Shown: positions 9,227 to 18,466 of the stretch, piece after piece
How positions within the stretch are numbered: the stretch's first letter is position 1
How the letters are laid out: each line of letters starts with the position of its first letter
Position numbers and translations under genes: made by a program
The notes under the pieces: model-generated
Told to the model about the DNA's origin: nothing
Seen by the model: the letters and a program-made list of their open reading frames with translations, nothing else
Databases searched by the model: none
DNA from: CAVTWY01 sp963738615
GTDB lineage: Bacteria; Pseudomonadota; Gammaproteobacteria; Burkholderiales; Burkholderiaceae_C
DNA: 64,000 bases
NCBI GenBank assembly: GCA_963738615.1
Contig: CAVTXI010000012.1
Span: 992,001-1,056,000, forward strand
Direction of reading: 5' to 3'

Positions 9227-11381
9227 CGAACAGCACTCCATCGTGCAAGCAGGCCTCGATCAGTCGGTCCGGGCTTGCCCCGGCCTCGACCTCGTTGCAA
9301 AGGCTGCGGTAACGCATGTAAACGGACTCCAGCACGTACATCTCGGCGACCTCGGGGCTCAGGCGCTGAATCAATTCGCGCAACGTGGCGGCGCGGGGCA
9401 ACGGCGCTGCGCCGATGCGAATCCGGCCCTGGAAACGTGCCGGATCAAAGTCGTGGAGATCGGGGTCGAAACGCGGCTCGCCACGGATCTGGAACAGCAT
9501 GTCGCGCGTCTTCGGACCGGTCTCGCGCACGAGGCGCAGGAGAGCCACCGGCAATTGGTCGATGGCCTCGATGACCAGCTTGCGGCGCCAGTCAGAACTT
9601 TCGGCCCAAGGGCTGCCGGCCAGGCACACCAGTGCATCCGCCTGGTGCGGCTGTGGCGGGTCGAGTACACCGGCGGCCGGCAACGCCCAACCGGCGTTCT
9701 CGGCGTTGGCGTTCGCGGCATCGGCGTCGGCGTCGATCGCGGTGTTGTCGTTGGCGTCGTCGTCCTCGGACGAAGGTGCGCCGATGGCTTTGCTGCCGGC
9801 GTGCGTGACGATGGCCACCGTGCGAGTACCGGGCGCGCAGGAGCGCAGCGCCTCGGCCAGATTCGCCGGCGCGTCGAGCAGGAGCATGTGGTCGATCTCG
9901 GCCAGCAACTCCTTGTTCTTCTGGTCGAAGCGGCCAATCAACTCGGGCAGCGACTCCTGCGAGTCGTGCTCGAAAGACAGCAGGTTCAGGCGATTGCGCA
10001 GGAAGGGCGAAAAGTCCTGAAAGGCGCCGAGGCTGCTCACCAGTTGCTCGACACGCTCGGTGTCGTGTGCGGCATGCACGATGCATACGCGCCAGCCGGC
10101 CACAGCTTTGGCCGGCGCCTTGAGTTTGACGAAACCCGTGCGGGGCACGATGCCGACTCTGTGCACCTGCGGCTCTCGCCCAGGTACTGCCGCAGGTGCC
10201 GACGGCGTCGGGCCAGCGCCATGGCCAACGGCCGACGGCTTTGCGCCCGCGAATGCACGGCCCAACACCGAGTCGCGCCAGTAGGCTGCCGGATCGCGGA
10301 TCAGCTTGCGCCACTTGCGTTGGAAGACGGTTTTGCGTTGGGCGCTGTGAAGGGACGGCATGGTGGCGAAGATATGTCGGTAGTTGGCGGGCGACAGCGG
10401 CTCGCGAGGAAAGGTGGTCCGGGGGTCGGGCTGGTCGGCAAGCAGCGCGCGCGCGCCGTGATCGAAATCCGCGTTGATGCGCTGCACGACGCCGACGTCT
10501 TCGGACGCCAGCGGCCGATTGCGTGCAAGCAGCGCTTTCTCGATCAGGTCGTCCAGATCCCAGGGACGCGCCGCATACAGGGAAGGTGGCTTGGCGTACT
10601 CGGCCGCGCCGACATGCGCCCAGGTCACGACAGGCCGGCCACTTGCGAGCGATTCCAGCGCAACCATCGACGCTGTTTCGAACAGGCTCGGGATGACCAC
10701 CACGGCGGCGCGTGACAGGGCATGAGCGCGCTGCGCCGGTGTCAGCGTCGGCAGATGCCGTGCGCCCGCAGGTAAGTCCACGGGCCGTTCGGCGCAGGCC
10801 ACCGCGAAGCGCGACTCGGGAAGGGCACGCACCATCTGCGTAAAGAACGTCGCGCCCTTGAGAGGCTGCCAGCGCCCAAGGAACAGGAAGTCGAAATCTG
10901 GAGCCGCCGTCGTGGCTACCGCCGCGTCATCGGGGGCCGAGTTCGGATAGACACGGATCAATCGTGTGTCGCCGAAATGCAAGCCGTGCGTGCTGACCGC
11001 GGCGTGCGACGGCGCCGACACCCAACGCGCACGCTCGACCTCGGCGCGCTCGGCTGCAAGCTCGGTCGGGTCGCTGGTCAGACCCTGCAGCCACGCACCG
11101 AAATGCCGGGAACCGTGCAGGCGGATGTGCAGTCGGCTCGCATCGTGGATATGGCGCGTGACGGCGAGCGTCTCGGGGGCTTCCACGCAGGCATACGGCG
11201 GCATCGCATGCACGCTCGCCTGCGCCACACGCAGGCGGAAGTCGGCCAGCGCCTCGTGCTCGGCGCGCGCCAGGATGTCGACGCTCCAGCCCAGCGCCGC
11301 CAAGCGCGCGCGCGCCAGACGGCAGTACGTGGTGACGCCGCTGGTCCCCTGGTTGAACGGGTCGATCAACAAGTACTTCAC
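9216..11381 (-). CDS. Large two-part glycosyltransferase: GT4 domain plus unknown C-terminal domain
   Basis: 721 residues. Residues 1 to about 370 read as a GT4 glycosyltransferase: FNQGTSGVTTYCRLARARL at the start, DFLFLGRWQPLKGATFF for the nucleotide-sugar half, and PSLFETASMVALESLASGRPVV containing the E-x7-E acidic pair. After about residue 370 comes a long region I do not recognise, interrupted near residues 535-562 by a low-complexity Asp/Asn/Ala linker. The C-terminal part (about 565-721) is helical-looking and ends LIEACLHDGVLFDVA. The gene lies 22 bases after kpsD and likely builds or modifies the capsule repeat. The C-terminal part could be a second catalytic or a docking domain. 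Confidence 0.68.
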   Translation of the reverse strand: MKYLLIDPFNQGTSGVTTYCRLARARLAALGWSVDILARAEHEALADFRLRVAQASVHAMPPYACVEAPETLAVTRHIHDASRLHIRLHGSRHFGAWLQGLTSDPTELAAERAEVERARWVSAPSHAAVSTHGLHFGDTRLIRVYPNSAPDDAAVATTAAPDFDFLFLGRWQPLKGATFFTQMVRALPESRFAVACAERPVDLPAGARHLPTLTPAQRAHALSRAAVVVIPSLFETASMVALESLASGRPVVTWAHVGAAEYAKPPSLYAARPWDLDDLIEKALLARNRPLASEDVGVVQRINADFDHGARALLADQPDPRTTFPREPLSPANYRHIFATMPSLHSAQRKTVFQRKWRKLIRDPAAYWRDSVLGRAFAGAKPSAVGHGAGPTPSAPAAVPGREPQVHRVGIVPRTGFVKLKAPAKAVAGWRVCIVHAAHDTERVEQLVSSLGAFQDFSPFLRNRLNLLSFEHDSQESLPELIGRFDQKNKELLAEIDHMLLLDAPANLAEALRSCAPGTRTVAIVTHAGSKAIGAPSSEDDDANDNTAIDADADAANANAENAGWALPAAGVLDPPQPHQADALVCLAGSPWAESSDWRRKLVIEAIDQLPVALLRLVRETGPKTRDMLFQIRGEPRFDPDLHDFDPARFQGRIRIGAAPLPRAATLRELIQRLSPEVAEMYVLESVYMRYRSLCNEVEAGASPDRLIEACLHDGVLFDVA

Positions 11382-11402
11382 GAGGACCGATCAAACAACC
11401 GT

Positions 11403-13145
11403 TCAGAACCCCAGCGCAATTCGCGCCGCGACCGCGATCTGGTAAATGATCTGCGTGATGCCGCGCGTGACTTCGATGCTCTTGGTCGCCGCCTTCGGCA
11501 ACACCATGAGCTCTTCGCCCGGCAGCGGGCGTGTGCGCGGGTCGGCTTCGACGACCGCACCGCTGCGACGGATCAGCAGCACGCGTGACGTGTCGGCGTT
11601 CTGCGTGTAGCCGCCGGCCAGCTCGATGTATTCGCCCACGGTGCGCTGGCCGTCGTGGTGCAGCGCGCCGGGGAACATGACCTCGCCGTGCAGGTTCACC
11701 TGCGCCGATTCCTCGGGCACGATGAGCACGTCACCGTCTTCGAGCAAAGCCTCGCCGGCCGTGGCGGGATCAGGCAGCACGAACTGGCCTTTGGGGTCGA
11801 TCGTGCGCGCACGTTCGGCGAACTGAAGCACCAGCTCGGCTTCCTTCGCGCGCAACGTGGCTTCTTCGTTGGTGGCCGAGCGCGCGGTCAGCACTTGCAT
11901 CTGAAGCTTGTCGAGCGACACGCCCAGCATCTCCTTCTGGCGCACCGCGATCGACTTGCGATACAGCTGCAGCGCGTCGACACGCGCCTGCGGCGACGGT
12001 TGAAGCAGCGCGACCGCGTCCTTCAGGCGCGCGCCGTAAGGCAGCACCGCGGTGCGCTGGCCGCGGTGCGCGCCTTCGATGCGCACGAGGATCGTGCCCG
12101 GCACCTTGTCGGCGGTGACCGTGATCTCGTCGCCGCTGCCGATGGTGACCTTCGCGGCGTCGGCGATCGGGTGGTATTCGCTGCGCCGCTGCGCGCCTTG
12201 CAGTCGCACGACCGCGATGTGCGTCGCGGTGGGCTTGGGGCGCGCAAGCGCGAGCAGCTGCTCGGCCGTCGCGTTCGGCTCGCGCAGCTCGAACATCATG
12301 GCGTTGTCGACTTCGCCGTTGATGCGCACCGCATAGCGGCGCGGCGCCACCAGCAGCGTGTCGCCGTCGTGCAGCTGAAGCGGGTCGATCCGGCCTTCGA
12401 GCAGGAAGCGGTACAGGTCGACGCGCGCGCGCGACGAACCACCGCGAAGCACCTGTACGTCGAGATAACTGCCGCGGTCGGGGTCGATGCCGCCGGCCGT
12501 GTCGAGGTAGTGCAGCACCGAGTCCGACGACAGGCCGTTGTACAGGCCGGGCTGGCGCACGAAGCCGGTGACGTAAACCTTCACCGGCTGCGCCGCTTCG
12601 AGGCTCGCGTAGCTGTAGACGTTGGCGCGGAACACGCGCTTGACGTGCGTCTGCACCAGCGCGTTCAGCTCGACGTTGCGCGCGCCGACGAGGCGCACCG
12701 GGCCGACGTTGGGCAGAAAGATGTTGCCCTGCGCGTCGATCGCCTGCGTGGTCTCGAGTGCGTAGGCGCCCCACAGGCGCACGTTGATGCGGTCACCGGA
12801 GGCAATCTGGTAGTCGGGGTTGAAGCCGGTGAACGACTGGCCGGCGAAGCGGCCACCGAAGAGCTGGCTGCCGAAGACGGGCACGGCGTCGGCCGCGCGC
12901 AGTGCAGGCGCAGGTGCGGCCGGTGCGGCCGGCGCGGGGTGCGGTTCGCGTGCCGCCTGGCGTCGCAGCACGCGGGAGATGCGGGCGCGGGCATCGCGGC
13001 CGGGCGCCCGATGCGTTCGTCGAGGCGATGTTCTGCGGTGCGTCGCGGGCGCGCCTGGTCGACTGCGCCGCGGCAACACCGTGCCAGGTGATCGACGCCG
13101 GCGAACATCGCCGCAACGAAGGAGCGAAGAGAAAGACATCGTCAT
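11403..13145 (-). CDS. kpsD: Polysaccharide export outer-membrane protein (KpsD/Wza-like, SLBB)
   Basis: About 580 residues from the ATG at 13143-13145, which overlaps the kpsE stop (ATGA). From about residue 75 the protein is convincing: FGSQLFGGRFAGQSFTGFNPDYQIASGDRINVRLWG is the polysaccharide-export domain, followed by SLBB-like repeats (VYVTGFVRQPGLYNG; VNLHGEVMFPGALHHDGQRTVGEYIELAGGYTQNADTS). It forms the periplasmic/outer-membrane conduit for ABC-exported capsule. The first 75 residues are Arg/Pro-rich and show no signal peptide in frame. The other frames contain signal-like pieces (AAMFAGV and GVAAAQS), so several single-base insertions between about 12990 and 13120 probably scramble the N-terminus. 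Confidence 0.85.
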   Translation of the reverse strand: MTMSFSSLLRCGDVRRRRSPGTVLPRRSRPGAPATHRRTSPRRTHRAPGRDARARISRVLRRQAAREPHPAPAAPAAPAPALRAADAVPVFGSQLFGGRFAGQSFTGFNPDYQIASGDRINVRLWGAYALETTQAIDAQGNIFLPNVGPVRLVGARNVELNALVQTHVKRVFRANVYSYASLEAAQPVKVYVTGFVRQPGLYNGLSSDSVLHYLDTAGGIDPDRGSYLDVQVLRGGSSRARVDLYRFLLEGRIDPLQLHDGDTLLVAPRRYAVRINGEVDNAMMFELREPNATAEQLLALARPKPTATHIAVVRLQGAQRRSEYHPIADAAKVTIGSGDEITVTADKVPGTILVRIEGAHRGQRTAVLPYGARLKDAVALLQPSPQARVDALQLYRKSIAVRQKEMLGVSLDKLQMQVLTARSATNEEATLRAKEAELVLQFAERARTIDPKGQFVLPDPATAGEALLEDGDVLIVPEESAQVNLHGEVMFPGALHHDGQRTVGEYIELAGGYTQNADTSRVLLIRRSGAVVEADPRTRPLPGEELMVLPKAATKSIEVTRGITQIIYQIAVAARIALGF

Positions 13146-14233
13146 GGTCGGTGTTCGTCGATCACGGCCAGCCCGAGCCGCACGAGGGCAAAGCACAGCG
13201 CACAGGCCACCAGCAGCGTGAACATCGCGTAGATGCGGCGCGGGTACTCCGCGGTTTCGGGTTCGGTCGGCGGCTCGATCACGACCAGGCTCTTGACCTT
13301 GCGCGCCGCGTCCAGGCGCGCCGTTTCGAGCGACGCGAGCGCGGCCTTGTAGCCGTCTGCCGCGAAGCCGGCCTGGGCCTCGAGCTTGCGGTACTGCTGC
13401 GCCAGCGCGCCCAGCGCGCCGGGCTCGGTCGCGCCGCGCGCTTCACGTGACACTTGAAGGCGCAGCGCCGCGGCTTGCCCTTTCAGCGACACGACTTCGG
13501 GGCTGTCTGCGTTCAAGTAGGCGCGTCGGGTGTTGATCTCGGCTTCGAGCTTCGCGACCTGCGCGCGCAACTCGGCCGCGAGCGCGCCGCTGGCCTGCGC
13601 CTGCGTCACGGGGTCGAGCATCCGATGTTTGCCCTGGAACGCCAGCAGGTCGCCACGCGCGCCCTCGAGCTTGGTTTCCGCGCGCGCCAGCTCGGCCCGC
13701 GCGAAGCCCATCTGCTCTTGCGCAATGCGCTGCGAAATGTTGTTGACGAAAGCTTCGCTTTCGGCAAGCAGCGCGGCGTTGACACGCTGCGCGAAGGCCG
13801 GCTCGAAGCCCTGCACGCGCAGCGTGAGCAGCCCGCTCAGTTCGTCGAGTGCGACCTCGACGCGGCTGCGCCAGTAGTCGTGCGCCCATTCCTGCCCGGC
13901 CTGCGGCCACAAGCGATAGAACGGGTCGCTGCCGGAGCGCCCGAAGTGCTCGCGCAAGTGCATCGACGCGTCGAGCTTCTTGAAGAGTGCGAGCGAATGC
14001 ACGAAGTCGCGCAGGTAGCGTGCGTCTTCGAGCGAGCTGGCGTTGCCCGCGCCCAGCAGCAGCGCCAACCCACCCGCGGCCGGGCTTTCGGCGCCCGCGC
14101 GGCGCACGGTGACGACGCTGGTGCTGACGTAGCGGTCGACGGCGAAGACGGTGAAGTACAGCCCGCCGAGCAGGACGGGCAGCACCACCACCAGCGCCAG
14201 CGCGAGGCGCCGCCAAAGGCTCGGGTGCTTCAT
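13142..14233 (-). CDS. kpsE: Capsule export inner-membrane protein KpsE (polysaccharide co-polymerase)
   Basis: 363 residues from MKHPSLWRRLALALVVVLPVLLGGLY; the ATG overlaps the kpsT stop by 4 bases. An N-terminal transmembrane helix (about 9-30) is followed by a periplasmic domain with extensive coiled coil (about 150-310, rich in Ala/Leu/Arg/Glu) and a second helix at the C-terminus (IYAMFTLLVACALCFALVRLGLAV). This is the topology of the KpsE/BexC/CtrB family, which bridges the KpsMT transporter to the outer-membrane KpsD. The open frame upstream of the ATG is antisense-like and was not included. Confidence 0.92.
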   Translation of the reverse strand: MKHPSLWRRLALALVVVLPVLLGGLYFTVFAVDRYVSTSVVTVRRAGAESPAAGGLALLLGAGNASSLEDARYLRDFVHSLALFKKLDASMHLREHFGRSGSDPFYRLWPQAGQEWAHDYWRSRVEVALDELSGLLTLRVQGFEPAFAQRVNAALLAESEAFVNNISQRIAQEQMGFARAELARAETKLEGARGDLLAFQGKHRMLDPVTQAQASGALAAELRAQVAKLEAEINTRRAYLNADSPEVVSLKGQAAALRLQVSREARGATEPGALGALAQQYRKLEAQAGFAADGYKAALASLETARLDAARKVKSLVVIEPPTEPETAEYPRRIYAMFTLLVACALCFALVRLGLAVIDEHRP

Positions 14234-14952
14234 GCCGGCTGCGCCTCGCGAGCCGCGTGCGTCTGTGGCGGTGCAGGTGCGCGAGGCGCCTTCTGATACG
14301 CCGCGATGCCGGCCTTCACGTCGTCGAACACGCGCGCCGGCGCGCCCGGCTCGAGCAGCACCACCTGGTTGCACAGGCGCGCGATCTCGTCCATGTTGTG
14401 GCTGGTGTAGACGACGTTGGCGCTCGCGAGGCGGCGCTCGAGTTCGGCGCGGCTCTTGCGCTTGAAGTCGGCGTCGCCCACGGCGGTGACCTCGTCGATC
14501 AGGTACAGGTCGAACTCGAACGCCATCGCCAGCGCGAAGGTCAGGCGCGAGCGCATGCCCGACGAGTACGACTTCACCGGCAGGTCGAACGCGCTGCCAA
14601 TCTCGGCGAAGCGCTCCACGTCGGCGACCCTTGCTCGCATCGCATCGCCGCTCACGGCGTGGATGCGGCACACGAAACGCGCGTTGTCACGCCCTGACAG
14701 CGAGCCCTGGAAACCGCCGGCCAAGCCGATCGGCCACGACACGCGGCAATGGCTGACGATGCGTCCGCTGTCAGGCGCCTCGACACCGCCCAGCAGACGC
14801 ATCAACGTCGACTTGCCGGCGCCGTTGGGTCCGATCAGCCCGATGTTGCGCCCGCGCTCGAGCGTCAGGCTCAGGTCGCGCAGCACGAAGCGGCGGCCCA
14901 GGCGGCCGGGGTAGCTCTTCGTCACGCGATCGATCTCGACCAGCGCGCTCAT
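14230..14952 (-). CDS. kpsT: Capsule polysaccharide ABC transporter ATPase KpsT
   Basis: 240 residues from MSALVEIDRVTKSYPGR. Walker A is GPNGAGKST near residues 39-47, the signature is SYSSGMRSRL, and Walker B is FDLYLIDEVTAVGD, which is the KpsT/Wzt form of the family. It powers export of the lipid-linked polysaccharide through KpsM. It overlaps kpsE by 4 bases. The upstream spacer to kpsM (14953-15040) is 88 bases, long for this operon, and holds no other gene. Confidence 0.94.
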   Translation of the reverse strand: MSALVEIDRVTKSYPGRLGRRFVLRDLSLTLERGRNIGLIGPNGAGKSTLMRLLGGVEAPDSGRIVSHCRVSWPIGLAGGFQGSLSGRDNARFVCRIHAVSGDAMRARVADVERFAEIGSAFDLPVKSYSSGMRSRLTFALAMAFEFDLYLIDEVTAVGDADFKRKSRAELERRLASANVVYTSHNMDEIARLCNQVVLLEPGAPARVFDDVKAGIAAYQKAPRAPAPPQTHAAREAQPA

Positions 14953-15040
14953 TGGGCAACCTCCGCGCTCCGCACTGCGGTGCGGGCCCACGGACTGCGA
15001 AGCAGCCCCTTCGGGCCTGCGGGAGCGGCCGGGCGTGGGC

Positions 15041-15808
15041 TCATGACGACGTCCTCAGCCGCTCGCGGCGTTGGACGTACAGCGCCAACGCGAGCGTCGC
15101 GCCGATCAGCCACGCGGCGGCGGGCCACACCATCGTGGTCTCGGGCATCGCGTGATAGGCACTGCCGAACACCGCGCCGCGCACGCCTTCGAGCAGATGC
15201 AGCAGCGGGTTCAGTGCCAGCGCCTCGCGTGCCGCGGGCGGCAGCACAACGACCGGAAAGACGACGCCCGACACGAGCATCAGCGGCACGCTCGCCACGC
15301 GGATCGCGGCGCGCGCGCGCGCCAGCGCACCGCCGGTCGCCACCGCGGCCAGCAGGCCCAGCGTGGTGCCAAGGGCCACGAGCAGCACGCTGATGCCGAT
15401 CAGCTCGAGCGGGTGGTGCGCCACCACGTCATGGCCAAGCCATGCCAGCAGCGACACCGCAACCGTTGCCACCGCAAGCGCGAGCACCAGTTCGACCAGC
15501 GCACGCGCGACCACGGCGTCGATCGGCCGCACCTGGCGATAGGCAAAGAGCCCCTGGTTCGCGTCGATGCTTTCCATCGATCGCAGCACGAGGTGCTTGA
15601 AGAGCTGGAACGGCAGCAGGCCGCTGACGAGGAACAGCAGCGTGTCGACGCCGCCGATGACGCGCGCATGCGCCAGGCTGTACATCGCGAGCAGCACCGC
15701 AGCGCTCGCCGCCGGCTCGCCGATGATCCACACGATGCCCCACCAGCGACCGCCCATGCGCGTCTTCAACTCGCGCAGAAAGAGCGCGAAAACCACTGCG
15801 CGCATCAC
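15041..15808 (-). CDS. kpsM: Capsule polysaccharide ABC transporter permease KpsM
   Basis: 255 residues with six predicted membrane segments and an ABC-2 permease pattern: a cytoplasmic start (MMRAVVFALFLRELKTRMGG) with an amphipathic helix, then hydrophobic helices near 30-50, 60-80, 105-135, 145-165, 175-200 and 225-245. It pairs with KpsT to move the poly-Kdo-linked capsule across the inner membrane. It is the first gene of the capsule operon, so the promoter should lie in the spacer 15809-16079 shared with the divergent barrel gene. Confidence 0.93.
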   Translation of the reverse strand: MMRAVVFALFLRELKTRMGGRWWGIVWIIGEPAASAAVLLAMYSLAHARVIGGVDTLLFLVSGLLPFQLFKHLVLRSMESIDANQGLFAYRQVRPIDAVVARALVELVLALAVATVAVSLLAWLGHDVVAHHPLELIGISVLLVALGTTLGLLAAVATGGALARARAAIRVASVPLMLVSGVVFPVVVLPPAAREALALNPLLHLLEGVRGAVFGSAYHAMPETTMVWPAAAWLIGATLALALYVQRRERLRTSS

Positions 15809-16079
15809 GGCCCAGGCCTCGCCCAGCGGGCGTGGTGCACGCTCGTGGGTGGAGGCCCGTTGCGAGCGGAGTCGAAAGGCCGCGTGGCTTCGGGTGACAT
15901 GACGGTCAGTGTCGGGGCCGCACCCGAGTCACCCAGTTAAAAAGTGCCGCGTGCGCGATCACTTCGCTGGAGCGATCCCGCCACCCGTGAAGAAGTTCAC
16001 ACGCCTCACGCGCGACTGCGGGCTTTTTGCCGCACGACTGACGACCTAAGCTCACGCGTCTTCGATGCCCGACGCTTTC

Positions 16080-16621
16080 ATGCAAAACCTAACGAATCTC
16101 GCGACCGTCCGTCGCCGCTGCTGTCGCTTGTTGGCGCGGCTTCGAGCGGCACAGCGCACGCAGCGGCCGGCACGCAGTGGTACGTGCACACCGGCGGCGT
16201 GTCGCACCACTTTGCGCAGACGCGCGCGACCGACCGCGAGTGGAGCGAAGCCCACCCTGGCCTTGGCTTCGAGCGCCGGGACGTCAACGCCGACAGCCCT
16301 TGGCAGCTGCGCTGGACGGCGGGTGCCATGCGCGATTCGCGCCGCTTCTGGGGCGGCTACGGCGGCGCCACGTACGTGCACCGTTGGAACTGGAGCCATT
16401 CGATCGAAACGAGCCTCGGCGTCGGCGCGTTCGGCTTCTATCGTTCGGTGAGCTGGAGCGGCAAGCGCGCGCTTGTTCCCGCGCTGCTGCCGACGGCGTC
16501 GATCGCCGCGGCCGACGGCACGCTCGGGATGAACATCGTCTACATCCCGCGCGTGTCGACCGGCGGCGGCAAGGCCACGCCGCCGACCGTGCTGGGCCAG
16601 ATGGTGTTTCGCTTCAAGTGA
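16080..16621 (+). CDS. Outer-membrane beta-barrel-like protein of unknown function (N-terminus frameshifted)
   Basis: From about 16135 onward the frame encodes AAGTQWYVHTGGVSHHF...GGYGGATYVHRWNW...ETSLGVGAFGFYRSVSWSG...MNIVYIPRVSTGGG...VLGQMVFRFK, with alternating polar/hydrophobic strands and a terminal aromatic-Arg-Phe-Lys, as in small outer-membrane barrels. It recalls uncharacterised PagP-like proteins, but I cannot name it. The ATG at 16080 (MQNLTNLATV) is in another frame. Dropping one C near 16109-16110 and one T near 16128-16129 gives a good signal peptide ending SSGTAHA. The open frame running back to 15944 has no signal peptide and is less likely. Confidence 0.6.
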
Positions 16622-16710
16622 TCGCTTCGGGTGATGCGCGGCACCCACGACTGACACGCGGCAGCACGCAGCACCGCCACATCCGCACGCAGACGCAGCA
16701 ACGCTGCGCA

Positions 16711-16751
16711 TAGAATCCGCATTGCGCCGCAAAGTCCAGTTGTTGCGGCGC
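16711..16751 (+). promoter_or_regulatory. Possible -10 box and 5'-leader hairpin of rhlE
   Basis: TAGAAT at 16711-16716 is a reasonable -10 candidate. Just after it, GCGCCGCAA (16724-16732) pairs perfectly with TTGCGGCGC (16743-16751) across a 10-base loop. The hairpin would form at or near the 5' end of the rhlE transcript, about 100 bases before the start codon. No clear -35 box was found. Confidence 0.4.
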
Positions 16752-16851
16752 GGTCGTTTCGACACTTCCTTCGCCTTCGCGCCTTCCCGACTGGTGCACC
16801 CTCCCGGGTGATGACCGGCGCGAACCACAGGCTCTCGACGAGCCTCTTCCC

Positions 16852-18350
16852 ATGCAATTCACCGATCTCGGCTTGGCCGAGCCGATCCTGCGCGCCGTTC
16901 GCGAGCAGGGCTACGACACGCCGACCCCCATCCAGGCACAGGCGATCCCCGCCGTGCTGGACGGCGGCGACCTTTTGGCCGGCGCACAGACCGGCACCGG
17001 CAAAACCGCCGGCTTCACCCTGCCGATGCTGCACATGTTGAACGCGGGCCGGCCCGCCATCGACAAGCGCGGCCGCACAGCCGATCCGCGCGCTGATCCT
17101 CACCCCCACGCGCGAACTCGCGGCGCAGGTCGAAGAAAGCGTGCGCACCTACGGCAAACACCTGCCGCTGAAAAGCATGGTGATGTTCGGCGGCGTGGGC
17201 ATGCAACCCCAGATCGACAAGCTGCGCCGCGGCGTCGACATCCTGGTGGCCACGCCGGGCCGGCTGCTCGACCACCACCAGCAGGGCACGCTCGACCTGT
17301 CGCACGTGCAGTTCTTCGTGCTCGACGAAGCCGACCGCATGCTCGACATGGGCTTCATCCACGACATCAAGAAAGTGCTGGCCCTGCTGCCGGCGAAGAA
17401 GCAGTCGCTGCTGTTCTCGGCGACCTTCAGCGACGAGATCAAGGCCCTGGCCGACCGCCTGCTGAACAAGCCGGCGCTGATCGAAGTGGCGCGCCGCAAC
17501 GCGACCGCGGAGAACATCGCGCAGAAGGTGCACCCGGTCGCACGCGACAAGAAGAAAGAGCTGCTCGCCCACCTGATCAGCGAAGGCGACTGGCACCAGG
17601 TGCTGGTGTTCACGCGCATGAAGCACGGCGCGAACCGGCTGGCCGAATGGCTCGACAAGAACGGCATCGGCGCGATGGCGATCCACGGCAACAAGAGCCA
17701 GGGTGCACGCACCAAGGCGCTGGCCGAGTTCAAGACCGGCAAGCTGCCGGTGCTGGTGGCCACCGACATCGCCGCGCGCGGCATCGACATCGACCAGCTG
17801 CCGCACGTCGTCAACTTCGAGCTGCCGAACGTGCCCGAGGACTATGTGCACCGCATCGGCCGCACCGGCCGCGCGGGAGCGAACGGCGAGGCGATCTCGC
17901 TGGTGTGCGTTGACGAAAACATCTTCCTGCGCGACATCGAAAAGCTGATCCGCCGCGAGATCCCGCGCGCAGGTCATCGCCGGCTTCGAGCCGCCGTTGA
18001 ACGAGAAGGCCGAGCCGATCGTGCTGGGCCGCATGACGATCGGCGTTGGCGCAGGGCGCGGAGGGTCGCGCTCGCACACATCGCGCGCATGCGCCTCGTG
18101 CACCGCCGCGGACGTCGCACGCGGCCGCCTCGCCGTGATGCACAGCCGCCGCGCGTGCCGCACAGCCGCCGCGCGGCCATGCACAGCCGCCGCCGGCGCG
18201 ACGCCCATGCGCCACGTGGCGTGCCGCCGCACGGTAGCCGCGCACAGCCGCAAGGCACCCGGTCGCAACCGGCCCGTCCTGCGTCGGGCCATGCGTCGGC
18301 CTTCCACCGGCCACGCGCACAACGATCCGCAGCGTGCACCCAAGCGCTGA
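16852..18350 (+). CDS. rhlE: DEAD-box RNA helicase RhlE (frameshifted at least twice in this sequence)
   Basis: The N-terminus MQFTDLGLAEPILRAVREQG with the Q-motif and AQTGTGKTAGF (motif I) reads in frame one up to about 17070. After one surplus base in CGCGGCCGCA (about 17068-17080) the protein continues IRALILTPTRELAAQ, VATPGRLLDH, DEADRMLDMGF, SATFS, VLVATDIAARGIDID and HRIGRTGRAG. A second surplus base near 17963-17972 restores VIAGFEPPLNEKAEPIVLGRM. The basic tail then runs to the stop at 18348-18350, with possible further slips. RhlE unwinds RNA in ribosome assembly and RNA decay. Removing two bases gives about 498 residues, a normal length. Confidence 0.88.
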
Positions 18351-18466
18351 TTGATGGCGGATGGCGGCCTGCCCGGTCAGCCATCGGCCGCCGCGCCTGT
18401 AGCCAGTTAGGCACACGCGGCTGTCGGGTCGACGTGATCTCACATGGGCGCGCTTACAGTGAGCCC

